A stretch of DNA of 64,000 bases from Denitratimonas tolerans (GCF_037203605.1 NZ_JBBDHC010000003.1:170431-234430); one strand, 5' to 3'. Shown: positions 38,036 to 46,795, counted from the stretch's first letter. Translations and numbers: made by a program. Notes: generated by a model from the sequence alone, not told the origin.

Positions 38036-39046
38036 GTCAGAAAAATAAACTACGGCTCGAATTACGGTTCGATCATGGGCGACAGGCCGGTGCGCCTGCG
38101 GCCGGGCGAATCGGACTGGCGGGACATGTACGACATGTTCGTGGTCCGCAGGGTCTTCGTGTCCGGAGATGGCGAAGAGATGCTGTTCAGCCGAATGACC
38201 GGCGGCCCCGCGTTTATCCGGGATGACGTGATCGTGCCCATGCCCGGTCTGGAAAATCCGGGGAAAAGTGCCATCCTCGGCACGGTGGCTGATTTTTCCC
38301 GTGCCGCGGTGCGGGTCGAAACGCCCGCGCCATCCGGCGGCACGATGGCGAAATACTGGACCTGGAGCGCAACCCAGGGCATGAGGGAGTTGCCGACGGC
38401 GGAGGATCTGCGCGGCACCGCGAAGTGTGTATCGAGCGATGGCGACGTGGTGCTTGGGCTGGACCGCGAGCTCCTCGTAGGCGGCGACAAGGCCTGGACG
38501 GTGCGCTGGATAGGGGCGGGGCTTCCACACTATCTGACCGACGCTGCCGGCAACCGCATGGCCAGTTTGGCCGCGTGCAGCGACGATGCCGGTATCGTTT
38601 ATGGGGAGGTTCCTTACGAGACCGACGAAAGAGGCCGGATAAGCGTTCTTCCAGGTTATTTCAGGCGCGATGGCATCAGCGGACACCTGGGCCTGATTCA
38701 TCCTTCCGAGGAGTCGCCGCATGGCTGGCAGCATGCAGTCCACCATACCTCTGCCGATGGCGCGCTTGCAGGAGGCACGTACCGCTCCCCGGCAATGATC
38801 GGCACCCTGCCGCGCGGGGGCTCGGCCACGGGCGCACTGCTCTGGACCCAGGATACCGGTCATGTGCTGTTGACGGAGCTGCTGGCGGGGCTGGGGCAGG
38901 CACCCGACTGGCCATCGATGTCCGTCGCCGCGATATCCCCCAGCGGGGAATACCTGGTGGTGACTACGGGGGTAATACCCCAAGGTTCCGAGATCGACTC
39001 GCCTTCAACAATGCGATCGGCGCTCATTCGACTGGTGAAGAAGTAG
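36974..39046 (+). CDS. Secreted two-module plus HAF-repeat-like protein, paralogue 2
   Basis: The 690-residue product has the same architecture as paralogue 1: signal peptide, two WFDP/WYDP modules, and a C-terminal half with repeat motifs (HGVANDGTVVGVRK, CVSSDGDVVLG, GALLWTQDTGHVLLTELL). The first 350 residues differ from paralogue 1 at only a handful of positions, mostly in the signal peptide, whereas the C-terminal half is clearly diverged yet alignable. This pattern suggests recent gene conversion or selection for a variable tip. The start ATG 36974 has the same GGAGG site. Function unknown. Confidence 0.85.
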   Translation: MAPILSPRLPPRSIFTRFFPILLCALLLAALPAVARAEAPYVPIQPGHSAMWFDPARGGEGWIVGILSDEAAALYWFTFDDEGEPRWLEGVGRIVRDPGGDSIVFSELIAPRGGRFGPDFDPAQVVREVKGSAVISFSDCQHGRVAFSAFGKSGDFPLTRLTRTMAAGCGPIHGTPGEPVRAEAGQSGGWYDPAYGGQGYVLTWLANGSAALGWFTYDPEGNPYWMVGTGEVEGDRLVFPELYSARGGRFAEAFDPAQVEHTLWGRVELSLGCDSGAAEYEATAPGFGTGRFDLNVLARLAKPACPWVKPTLTDLYDISLTHLPTPVPQDPPPGFGSGNLIAVHGVANDGTVVGVRKINYGSNYGSIMGDRPVRLRPGESDWRDMYDMFVVRRVFVSGDGEEMLFSRMTGGPAFIRDDVIVPMPGLENPGKSAILGTVADFSRAAVRVETPAPSGGTMAKYWTWSATQGMRELPTAEDLRGTAKCVSSDGDVVLGLDRELLVGGDKAWTVRWIGAGLPHYLTDAAGNRMASLAACSDDAGIVYGEVPYETDERGRISVLPGYFRRDGISGHLGLIHPSEESPHGWQHAVHHTSADGALAGGTYRSPAMIGTLPRGGSATGALLWTQDTGHVLLTELLAGLGQAPDWPSMSVAAISPSGEYLVVTTGVIPQGSEIDSPSTMRSALIRLVKK

Positions 39047-39225
39047 ACGGGCGGGGCATTGTGATTTCCCTGTCCGATTCCTTGAGGGAGCACCGCGACA
39101 CTTTCCCGGCCCTGTCGCAGAGTTGTTCCGGACAGCCGCCTGCACGGGCATGATGGAGCAGGAAACTTGCGGAGCAGGACTCCAGCGCTTCCACCGGCAT
39201 CGGCAGCGAGCGGGCTGCCGGTGCC

Positions 39226-39861
39226 CTACTTCACCGTCTCCGAAGCCGCGTGGCGGCGGGCCAGGGTATCGCGCGCCTCGTCCAGCGAGAGGCCGGCGGC
39301 GCGCAGCAGCGCGATGAGGTGATACAGCAGGTCGGCGGCCTCGTTGCGCAGCTCGTTGGCGTCGCCCGTGGCGGCCGCAAGCGCGGTTTCCACGCCCTCC
39401 TCGCCCACTTTCTGCGCGATGCGCTTGATCCCGGCTTCGAACAGGCGGGTGGTGTAGCTGCCTTCCGGCAGTTCGCGCTGGCGCTTTGCGATGAAGGCGT
39501 CGAGCGCGCCGAGGAAATCTTCGGGCGCAGCGGCAAAACAGCTCGTCCGGCCCAGATGGCAGGTCGGGCCATCGGCTTCGGCCTGGATCAGCAGGGTGTC
39601 GCCATCGCAATCGGCTTCGATCGCCCGCAGATGGAGGAAGTGGCCGGAGCTTTCGCCCTTGGTCCACAGTCGCCCCTTGCTGCGGCTGAAGAAGGTCACC
39701 CGCGCGGTGGCCAGGGTGATCTCCAGCGCCTCGCGGCTCATGTAGCCCAGCATCAGCACCCGGCGGCTGGCGGCGCCCTGCACGATGGCGGGAATCAGGC
39801 CAGCCTGCTTGTCCCAATCCAGCACGGATGGATCGAACGAATCGTAACCCTCAGACGACAT
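39226..39861 (-). CDS. hisIE: Bifunctional phosphoribosyl-AMP cyclohydrolase / phosphoribosyl-ATP pyrophosphatase
   Basis: A 211-residue fusion catalysing the second and third steps of histidine synthesis. The N-terminal HisI part has MLGYMSREALEITL, WTKGESSGHF and the metal ligands in DCDGDTLLI and GPTCHLGRTSCF. The C-terminal HisE helical part has QKVGEEGVETALAA and NEAADLLYHLIALL. Its ATG at 39861 overlaps the hisF end by 11 bases. It is the last gene of the operon. Confidence 0.96.
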   Translation of the reverse strand: MSSEGYDSFDPSVLDWDKQAGLIPAIVQGAASRRVLMLGYMSREALEITLATARVTFFSRSKGRLWTKGESSGHFLHLRAIEADCDGDTLLIQAEADGPTCHLGRTSCFAAAPEDFLGALDAFIAKRQRELPEGSYTTRLFEAGIKRIAQKVGEEGVETALAAATGDANELRNEAADLLYHLIALLRAAGLSLDEARDTLARRHAASETVK

Positions 39862-40627
39862 TGCGCACCTCCACGCCGGCCTCGGAAAGCCGCTTCTTGA
39901 GTTCGGGAATGGCCACCGCACCGGCGTGGAACACGCTGGCCGCCAGCGCGCCATCCACATCCGCCTGCCTGAACACCTCGATGAAATGCGCGATCACGCC
40001 GGCACCGCCCGATGCCACCAGCGGCACGCGGCACAGCGCGCGCGCGGCGCTGAGCTGCTCGGTGTCGTAGCCCCCGCGCACGCCGTCCGAGCCCATGCAG
40101 TTGAGCACGATCTCGCCGGCACCGCGCCGCTGCGCCTCGACGATCCAGTCGAGCGTGCGGCGCGCGTGGGTGCGGGTGGCATCGGGATCGCCAGTGTGGC
40201 TGCGCACCCGCCATTGGCCGTCGTCATCGCGCAGGCTGTCGATGCCGACCACGACGCACTGCACGCCGAAGGCTTCGGCCAGTTCGGTGATGAGCTCCGG
40301 GCGCTCCAGCGCCGGGGTGTTGATGGAAATCTTGTCGGCCCCGGCGTGCAGCACGGCGCGCGCGTCCGCGACCGAGCGGATGCCGCCGGCCACGCAGAAC
40401 GGAATGTCGATCAGCCGCGCCACGCGCTCGATCCAGGCCCGGTCCACGCTGCGGCCCTGCGGACTGGCGGTGATGTCGTAGAACACCAGTTCGTCCGCGC
40501 CCTCGTCGCGATAGCGTGCCGCCAGCTCCTCGATGCCGCCCATGTCGACGTGGTCGCGGAAGCGCGTCCCCTTGACCACGCGCCCCTCGCGCACGTCCAG
40601 GCACGGAATGATCCTTCGGCTCAACAT
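39851..40627 (-). CDS. hisF: Imidazole glycerol phosphate synthase subunit HisF
   Basis: HisF is the cyclase half of IGP synthase, a TIM barrel that uses ammonia from HisH. The 258-residue protein has the catalytic Asp residues in IPCLDVREGRVVKG and CMGSDGVRGGYD and the phosphate loops VAGGIRS and ASGGAG. It overlaps hisA by seven bases. Confidence 0.97.
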   Translation of the reverse strand: MLSRRIIPCLDVREGRVVKGTRFRDHVDMGGIEELAARYRDEGADELVFYDITASPQGRSVDRAWIERVARLIDIPFCVAGGIRSVADARAVLHAGADKISINTPALERPELITELAEAFGVQCVVVGIDSLRDDDGQWRVRSHTGDPDATRTHARRTLDWIVEAQRRGAGEIVLNCMGSDGVRGGYDTEQLSAARALCRVPLVASGGAGVIAHFIEVFRQADVDGALAASVFHAGAVAIPELKKRLSEAGVEVRNVV

Positions 40628-41403
40628 GCGAGGGCATCCTTGAGGTTGATCCGCGCTTCGAGCAGCGCCTTGCCGAGGATTGCTCCGCCGCAGCCCACGG
40701 CGCGCGCGGCGGCGATATCGGCCGCGTCACGCACGCCGCCGGAGGCCTGCACCGCGACGTCTGGAACACGTGATACCAGATGCGCATACAGCTCGAGATT
40801 CGGCCCGGCCAGCATGCCGTCGCGGCCGATGTCGGTACACAGCAGGTGCGCGAGGCCGGCACCGGCGTAAAACACGGCCAGCTCGTCCAGGCTGCGCCCG
40901 GAGCTTTCCGTCCAGCCGTGCAGGGGCAAACGCCAGGCGGCGTCGATGAAGCGGGTATCGAGCGCCACAGTGATGCGCTCGCTGCCGAAGCGCGCGACCC
41001 AGCCCGCCACCGTGTCCGGCTCGCGCACCGCGAGGCTGCCGATCACCACGCGCGCGGCACCGGCATCGAGCACCCGCAGCACGTCATCGGCGCTGCGGAT
41101 GCCGCCGCCGGTCTGCACCTTCAGCGAGGTGCTGCGGGCGATCGCATCCAGCAGCGGCGCAAGCGTGTAACCGCCCTCGCGCGCGGCGTCCAGATCGACC
41201 AGATGCAGCCACTGCGCACCCTCGGCGGCGTAGCCCCGCGCCTGCTCCAGCGGCGTCGCCGGGTACGTGGTCTGCTGCGCGTAGTCGCCCTGCTTCAGGC
41301 GCACCACCGCGCCATCGCGCACGTCGATGGCGGGATAGGGGGTGAAGCGGGGATTGGGGATTGGCGATTGGGGATTCGTGAGAGCGGGGTTTTGGGTGCT
41401 CAT
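40621..41403 (-). CDS. hisA: ProFAR isomerase HisA with repeat-encoded N-terminal extension
   Basis: HisA is the TIM-barrel isomerase acting on ProFAR. The core (YPAIDVRDGAVVRLKQGDY, GGGIRSADD, ALDTRF, DIGRDGMLAGPN, ASGGVRD) is normal. The N terminus is not: from the only usable ATG (41403, overlapping the hisH stop as ATGA) the first 20 residues read MSTQNPALTNPQSPIPNPRF, and the NPQSPIPNPR part is encoded by a GGGATT repeat (41350-41378). Most relatives start within a few residues of the first strand, so the repeat seems to have inserted into the 5' end of the gene in frame. Confidence 0.95.
   Translation of the reverse strand: MSTQNPALTNPQSPIPNPRFTPYPAIDVRDGAVVRLKQGDYAQQTTYPATPLEQARGYAAEGAQWLHLVDLDAAREGGYTLAPLLDAIARSTSLKVQTGGGIRSADDVLRVLDAGAARVVIGSLAVREPDTVAGWVARFGSERITVALDTRFIDAAWRLPLHGWTESSGRSLDELAVFYAGAGLAHLLCTDIGRDGMLAGPNLELYAHLVSRVPDVAVQASGGVRDAADIAAARAVGCGGAILGKALLEARINLKDALAC
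41350..41378. repeat. GGGATT-type repeat inside the 5' end of hisA
   Basis: Four ATTGGGG/ATTGGCG-like units lie here and are translated as part of HisA. The array matches the one at 5829-5854 at 25 of 26 positions. Confidence 0.8.
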
Positions 41404-41999
41404 GCGCAGCCGCTCCTGATGAAGTTTTCCAGCAGCCGCGCGCCGGTGGTGCCGGAGCGTTCGGGATGAAATTGTGCGCCGGCCACGTTGCCGCGCTGCA
41501 CCAGCGCCGCGAACGGCACGCCGTGCGCGCTGGATGCCACACAGTCCTCGGTGACGGGCGCGGCATAGCTGTGCACGAAATAGCACTGCGCGCCCGCCTC
41601 GATGCCTGCCAGAAGCGCGCTGTCGCGGCGGATCACGAGGCGGTTCCAGCCCATGTGCGGGATGCGCACGCCGGGCGCTTCGGGGAGCTTCGCGACGCGG
41701 CCTTGCAGCAGGCCCAGCGTTTCCACCCCACCCTCTTCGGACGACTCGAACAGCAGCTGCATCCCGAGACAGATGCCGAGCAGCGGCTGCTGCAGCGTGC
41801 GCAGCGTTTCGACCAGGCCCAGCTCGCGCAGTCTCGCCATCGCCACGTCGGCCGCGCCCACGCCGGGCAAAATCACGCGCTCGCTGGCGCGGATCGCCTC
41901 GGCGTCGGCGGTCACGACGGCGTCCACCCCGAGCCGATCCAGCGCATAGCGCACCGACCCGATATTGGCCCCGCCCGAGTCCACCAGCGCCACGCGCAT
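41400..41999 (-). CDS. hisH: Imidazole glycerol phosphate synthase subunit HisH
   Basis: HisH is the glutaminase partner of HisF. The 199-residue class I amidotransferase has the nucleophile in LGICLGMQLLFE and the His/Glu pair in AGAQFHPERSG. The ATG at 41999 shares a base with the hisB stop, and the stop overlaps hisA as ATGA. Confidence 0.96.
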   Translation of the reverse strand: MRVALVDSGGANIGSVRYALDRLGVDAVVTADAEAIRASERVILPGVGAADVAMARLRELGLVETLRTLQQPLLGICLGMQLLFESSEEGGVETLGLLQGRVAKLPEAPGVRIPHMGWNRLVIRRDSALLAGIEAGAQCYFVHSYAAPVTEDCVASSAHGVPFAALVQRGNVAGAQFHPERSGTTGARLLENFIRSGCA

Positions 42000-43117
42000 C
42001 ACAGCGCCCCCTTGGTGCTGGGCAACTCGCGCCCTTCGCGCCGGATCGCCTGGCGCAGGGCGCGGGCGAAGGCCTTGAAGCAGGCTTCGACCATGTGGTG
42101 CGCGTTCTCGCCGCGCACCGCGAGATGGAGGTTCAGGCCGGCGGACTCGCACAGCGACGCGAAGAAGTGCGGCACCAGCTCGGTCGGAAGATCCCCGACC
42201 CTTTCGCGCGGGAACGCGCCGTCGAAGACGAAATGCGGGCGGCCGGAGAAATCCAGCGCGGCGCGCGCGAGGCTCTCGTCCATCGGCAGCACGATGCCGC
42301 CGCGCAGCGGATCGACTTCGCCGCCGCCCTCGCCGGCCTGTTCGGCGGCGGCACCGTAGCGGCCGATGCCGCGCTTGTCGCCGATCGCCTGGCGCAGCGC
42401 GGCACCGAGCGCGAGCGCGCTGTCCTCGACGCTATGGTGCTCGTCGACGTGCAGATCGCCCTCGCAGCGCAGCGCAAGGCAAAACCCGCCGTGCTTGCCG
42501 ATCTGGTCGAGCATGTGGTCGAAAAATCCCAGTCCGGTGGAGATCTCGTCGGACGCGACGCGGTCCAGGTCCAGCGCCACGCGAATCCGGGTTTCCTTCG
42601 TCGTGCGCGTGACCACGGCCACGCGCGGCGCGTCCACCAGCGCGTGCGCGATGGACTCCCAGGTTTCCAGCCCCGGGCCGAGCCTGAAGCCGCGAACGCC
42701 CAGGTTGGCCGCAAACGCGATGTCGGTATCGCGGTCGCCCACCATCGCCGAACCCGCCAGATCGATGGATCGATCGCGCAGGTAGTGCAGCGCCAGATCG
42801 ATGCCCGGCTTGCGCGTGGGTCGGTTTTCGTGCGGCAGGCTTTCGTCGATCAGCACTTCGCGAAAGCCGATTCCCTGCGAGGAAAACACCTGCATCATCA
42901 ATTCATGCGGGCCGATGAAATCCTCGCGCGGAAAGCTCGCGGTACCCAAGCCGTCCTGGTTGGTGACCATGACGAACTCGAACCCGGCGTCGCGCAGCCT
43001 GAGCATCGCCGGAATCACGCCGGGAACGAAGCGCAGCTTGTCGTAGGCATCGATCTGGCAATCCTCCGGCTCCTCGATCAGGGTGCCGTCGCGGTCGACG
43101 AAGAGGATGCGGGTCAT
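41999..43117 (-). CDS. hisB: Bifunctional histidinol-phosphatase / imidazoleglycerol-phosphate dehydratase
   Basis: A 372-residue fusion. The N-terminal HAD phosphatase has FVDRDGTLIEEP, VTNQDGLG and the late AMVGDRDTDIAFA loop; the C-terminal dehydratase has FFDHMLDQIGKHGG, DEHHSVEDSALALG and a metal-binding HHMVEACFKAFARALR. Between GIGRYG and VLPMDE, where relatives I know continue directly, this protein has about 19 extra residues (AAAEQAGEGGGEVDPLRGG). Its stop and start overlap hisH and hisC by one and four bases. Confidence 0.95.
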   Translation of the reverse strand: MTRILFVDRDGTLIEEPEDCQIDAYDKLRFVPGVIPAMLRLRDAGFEFVMVTNQDGLGTASFPREDFIGPHELMMQVFSSQGIGFREVLIDESLPHENRPTRKPGIDLALHYLRDRSIDLAGSAMVGDRDTDIAFAANLGVRGFRLGPGLETWESIAHALVDAPRVAVVTRTTKETRIRVALDLDRVASDEISTGLGFFDHMLDQIGKHGGFCLALRCEGDLHVDEHHSVEDSALALGAALRQAIGDKRGIGRYGAAAEQAGEGGGEVDPLRGGIVLPMDESLARAALDFSGRPHFVFDGAFPRERVGDLPTELVPHFFASLCESAGLNLHLAVRGENAHHMVEACFKAFARALRQAIRREGRELPSTKGAL

Positions 43118-44193
43118 GCGGCGACCTCCATATCGGTGAGTGCGGCGATCACGGCGTCGTTTTCCTGGCGTGTTCCGATGCTGATGCGCAGCGCATCGCC
43201 GAGCTGCGGCGCGCCGCGCTGGTCGCGCACCACCACGCCGGCGGCAAGCAGGCGCTCGAACGCAAGCTGTGCATCATCAAAACGCGCCAGCAGGAAGTTG
43301 CCCTGCGAGGCATACACCCGGCGCACGCCGGGCAAGGCGGCCAGCCGCGCAGACAGCCGCTCGCGCTCGGCGCGCAGCTGCGCAATGCGTTCGCGCGTGC
43401 GGGCCAGCGGTGCGGGCTGCAGCGCCGCCAGCGCCAGATCGACGCTGGGCGTGGGCAAGGGATACGGTGCCTGGCAGTTGCGCAGCACCGCGATCAGCTC
43501 GGGCGCGGCGATCAGGGTGCCGATGCGCGCGGCGGCCAGCGCGTGGGCTTTCGACAGCGTGCGCAGCACGGCGAGGTTCGGATGCGCGGCCAACAGCATC
43601 GTGGCGGAAGGCACCTCGGAAAACTCGCCATAGGCCTCGTCCACGACCACCACGGCCCTGCCGGCAAGGCGCGAGGCGAGTGCGGCGATATCGGCCAACG
43701 CGATGGCTTCACCGGTCGGGTTGCCGGGCGAGCACAGAAACACCAGGTGCGCGCCCCGCGCTTGGGCGGCATCGCCGATGGCGGCAAGATCAGGCGAAAA
43801 TCCGTCCGGCCCATCGACCAGCGGCACATCCACCAGCGGCGCATCCTGCAGGCGCGCGCTGACCGCATACATGCCGAACACGGGCGAGGACACCACCACG
43901 GCATCGGCCTGCGGGCGACACAGGGCGCGCACCAGGAGGTCGATGGCTTCGTCGCTGCCGCGCCCGATCAGGAGACGCTCGGGCGCGACGCCGTACAGCG
44001 CCGCCAGCGCCTGCCGCAGCGGCTCGGGCTGGGGCGCGGGATAGCGGTTGCTGCGGCCATCCGCATCCATCGGGTTGGGCCAGGGATTTTCGTTGGCGTT
44101 GAGCCAGATCGTCCCGCTGGCACCGGCCCTTCGTGCGGAACCGTAGCCGGCGAAGGCGCGCAGGTCCGGGCGCACCAGATCGAGCAGGCTCAT
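43114..44193 (-). CDS. hisC: Histidinol-phosphate aminotransferase
   Basis: HisC is a PLP aminotransferase of fold type I. The 359-residue protein has LNANENPWPNP, IGRGSDEAIDLLVRALC, SPGNPTGEAI, VVDEAYGEF and the PLP lysine in TLSKAHALAAARIG. The ATG at 44193 overlaps the hisD stop by four bases. Confidence 0.96.
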   Translation of the reverse strand: MSLLDLVRPDLRAFAGYGSARRAGASGTIWLNANENPWPNPMDADGRSNRYPAPQPEPLRQALAALYGVAPERLLIGRGSDEAIDLLVRALCRPQADAVVVSSPVFGMYAVSARLQDAPLVDVPLVDGPDGFSPDLAAIGDAAQARGAHLVFLCSPGNPTGEAIALADIAALASRLAGRAVVVVDEAYGEFSEVPSATMLLAAHPNLAVLRTLSKAHALAAARIGTLIAAPELIAVLRNCQAPYPLPTPSVDLALAALQPAPLARTRERIAQLRAERERLSARLAALPGVRRVYASQGNFLLARFDDAQLAFERLLAAGVVVRDQRGAPQLGDALRISIGTRQENDAVIAALTDMEVAA

Positions 44194-45503
44194 GGTGCAC
44201 CTCCGATCCGGGCCAGGCGTCGCGACACCGCCTGCGCGTGCGCTTCGAGCCGCTCGGCCCGTGCCAGCGTCACGGCGTCCGGGCCGATGGCCCGCAGCCC
44301 CTCCGCGCTGACTTCCTGCACCGAAATCGCCTTCTGGAAGCTCGCGACCGAAACACCGCTCCAGGCACGCGCCGCGCCGTAGGTCGGCAGCACGTGGTTG
44401 GTGCCGCTGCAATAGTCGCCCAGCGCCTCGGGCGCGTAATCGCCCAGGAAGATCGAACCGGCGCTCGTCACCGCATCGAGCCAGCGGCGCGGCTCGCGCA
44501 CTGACAGGATCAGGTGCTCGGGCGCGTAGGCGTTGGAAATCTCGATGGCCTGGGCGATGTCGCGGGTGCGGATCAGGCGCAGATTGTCGAGCGAGCGCGC
44601 CAGGATGGCCGCACGCGGCAGGCCGGCCGCCTGCGCCCGGATCTGCACGGCGACGGCGTCGAGCAGCGCCATGCTGTCGGAAAGCAGGATCGCCTGCGAA
44701 TCGGGGCCGTGCTCGGCCTGCGACAGGAGGTCGGCCGCAACGAATTCGGCGTCCGCCTCGGCATCGGCAATCACCAGCACTTCCGAAGGTCCGGCCGGCA
44801 TGTCGATGGCCGGACCGCCGGGCGCGGCCGACACCTGGCGCTTGGCCTCGGTGACGTAGCCGTTGCCCGGGCCGAACAGCTTGTCGCAGCGCGGCACCGC
44901 GCCCGCTCCTTGAGCCATCGCCGCGATGGCCTGCACCCCGCCGAGGCGGAACACCCGGGTGATGCCGCAGGCCTCGGCCGCCACCAGGACGGTCGGATCG
45001 ACCGTGCCGTCGGCGCGCGGCGGCGTGCACAAGATGACTTCCGGACAGCCGGCCAATGCGGCGGGCACGCCCAGCATCAGCGCGGTCGAAGGCAGCGGCG
45101 CGGAACCGGCCGGCACGTACAGGCCAACCCGCCGAATCGGCCGCAGCACGCGCTCGCAGCGCACCCCCGGCGCGGTGTCCATGGCATAGGGCGCGGTCAT
45201 GCCGGCGGCGTGGAAGCGCTCGATGCGCGCCTTGGCGGCGAAAATGGCCGCGCGCAGCGGCTCGGACACCTCGCGGCGCGCGCGCTCGAACGCCTCGGGC
45301 GAGACGCGAAAATCTTCCAGCTCGCAGCCATCGAAGCGCACGGTCAGCTCGCGCAGCGCGGCCTCGCCGTCGTCTCGCACCCGCGCGATCAGCGCCGCCA
45401 CGGCCTCACGCAGCGCGGCGTCGTCGGCCAGCGCCGGGCGCTGCAGCAGCGCGCTGCGCGCGCTCTCGGAAAGTGCATTCCAGTCGGAGACGAAAAGGTT
45501 CAT
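44190..45503 (-). CDS. hisD: Histidinol dehydrogenase
   Basis: HisD is the zinc-dependent enzyme that makes the last two oxidations of histidine synthesis. The 437-residue protein has YVPAGSAPLPSTALML, GGVQAIAAMAQG, FGPGNGYVTEAKRQV, IDMPAGPSEVLVIAD and EHLILSV. The ATG at 45503 lies four bases after the hisG stop. Confidence 0.96.
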   Translation of the reverse strand: MNLFVSDWNALSESARSALLQRPALADDAALREAVAALIARVRDDGEAALRELTVRFDGCELEDFRVSPEAFERARREVSEPLRAAIFAAKARIERFHAAGMTAPYAMDTAPGVRCERVLRPIRRVGLYVPAGSAPLPSTALMLGVPAALAGCPEVILCTPPRADGTVDPTVLVAAEACGITRVFRLGGVQAIAAMAQGAGAVPRCDKLFGPGNGYVTEAKRQVSAAPGGPAIDMPAGPSEVLVIADAEADAEFVAADLLSQAEHGPDSQAILLSDSMALLDAVAVQIRAQAAGLPRAAILARSLDNLRLIRTRDIAQAIEISNAYAPEHLILSVREPRRWLDAVTSAGSIFLGDYAPEALGDYCSGTNHVLPTYGAARAWSGVSVASFQKAISVQEVSAEGLRAIGPDAVTLARAERLEAHAQAVSRRLARIGGAP

Positions 45504-45507
45504 CGCG

Positions 45508-46407
45508 TCAGGCCAGCATCTGTTCGACCGGAAGGACCAGCATCGCGCGCGCGCCGGCGCGCTTGAGGTCCTCCAGATGTTGCCAGGTGATTTCGCCATC
45601 GCAGACCGCCTGCAGGGCCACGGCATCGGCGCGGCCTTCCAGCGCACTGAGCGTGGGCAGTGCGCCGCCGGGCAGGAGGGCGGTGACGGCGGGCAGCACC
45701 TCGCGATCGGCCTGCAGCAGCAGCAGCCGCGCATCGCGCACCTTGAGCACGCCGTCCAGGCGCCGCAGCAGGAGGTCGGCCAGGGCGATACGCTCGTCCA
45801 CGAACGCGGTGGAAGGGCCGACCAGCACCGCCTCGCTCTCGAAAATCACCGCCACCTCGCGCAGCTGGTTGGCGGCCAGCGTGGCGCCGGACGACACCAG
45901 GTCGCAGATCGCCTCGGCCTTGCCCAGGCGCGGCGCGATCTCGACCGAACCCGACAGCGTGACGACCTCGGCCTCGACGCCGTTCTTCTCCAGCCAGTCG
46001 GCCAAGAGGTTCGGGTAGGACGTTGCGATGCGCAGCCCGGCCAGCGTTTGCGGACCGTTCCACGCCTGCTCCTGCGGCAGCGCGATGGATAGCCGGCACT
46101 GGCCGAAACCCAGCGCGCGCAGTTCGGCAAAGGCCGGCACGCGGCCGGCGCGAAGTTCGCCGAGGCGCAGCTCCTCCAGCACGTTGCGACCGACGAAACC
46201 CAGGTCGCAGGTGCCCTCGGCGATGAGGCCGGGAATGTCGTCGTCGCGCACCAGCAAAAGGTCGATGGGCAGGGTTTCGCCGAAGCAGAACAGGCGGTCG
46301 CGGCTTTCGCGGAAGGAAAGCCCGGAGCGCGTCAGCAGTTCGCGGCCCGGCTGCGAAAGGCGGCCGGATTTCTGCGTCGCGATACGCAGTCGGTCACGTG
46401 GTTTCAT
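45508..46407 (-). CDS. hisG: ATP phosphoribosyltransferase (long form)
   Basis: HisG commits ATP and PRPP to histidine synthesis and is normally feedback-inhibited by histidine. At 299 residues it is the long form with a C-terminal ACT-like regulatory domain, so no hisZ is needed. Seen: IATQKSGRLSQPG, EGTCDLGFVGRNVLEE, RIATSYPNLLADWL and the pocket DLVSSGATLAANQL. The ATG at 46407 lies 28 bases after the yerC stop. Confidence 0.96.
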   Translation of the reverse strand: MKPRDRLRIATQKSGRLSQPGRELLTRSGLSFRESRDRLFCFGETLPIDLLLVRDDDIPGLIAEGTCDLGFVGRNVLEELRLGELRAGRVPAFAELRALGFGQCRLSIALPQEQAWNGPQTLAGLRIATSYPNLLADWLEKNGVEAEVVTLSGSVEIAPRLGKAEAICDLVSSGATLAANQLREVAVIFESEAVLVGPSTAFVDERIALADLLLRRLDGVLKVRDARLLLLQADREVLPAVTALLPGGALPTLSALEGRADAVALQAVCDGEITWQHLEDLKRAGARAMLVLPVEQMLA

Positions 46408-46435
46408 GGGGGAATCCGAAAAGGAGAAGCGGGAT

Positions 46436-46780
46436 TCAGGCGGTGCGGGCGGTGCGGGCGAAGCCTGGATGTCGATGCAGGCCCAGCGCCTCGGCGGCAT
46501 GCAGGTAGCCGCCCGCGCCGTGGGTAAGGCTGCGCGCCACCCTTCCCACCGTGGTCACGCTGACCCCGGTGCGCTCGTGGATTTCGCGGTAGGGCACCCC
46601 TTCCAGCAGCGGTGCCACCACCTGCCAGCGGTCCGCCATCGCCTCGATCTCGGCCGGCGTGCACAGATCGGTGAGCAGCGCCCGCATCTGGCTGCGGTCC
46701 TGCATCGCCAGCAGCGCATCGGCGAGGCGATCGAGCGCGGCGCGGCGTTCGCGGGGAGAGCGGGCGGGAGGACGTTTCAC
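46436..46780 (-). CDS. TrpR-like regulator, YerC/YecD family
   Basis: A 114-residue protein of the Trp-repressor superfamily: LTDLCTPAEIEAMADRWQVV and the HTH YREIHERTGVSVTTVGRVAR are characteristic of the YerC/YecD group. It heads the his operon, so control of his genes is likely. The GTG at 46780 gives the family-like start (KRPPARSPRERRAALDRLAD) but has no Shine-Dalgarno site; the frame stays open to 46891 through the operator-like palindrome, so the start is uncertain and leaderless initiation is possible. Confidence 0.88.
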   Translation of the reverse strand: MKRPPARSPRERRAALDRLADALLAMQDRSQMRALLTDLCTPAEIEAMADRWQVVAPLLEGVPYREIHERTGVSVTTVGRVARSLTHGAGGYLHAAEALGLHRHPGFARTARTA

Positions 46781-46795
46781 GGAATCGATTGAGCC

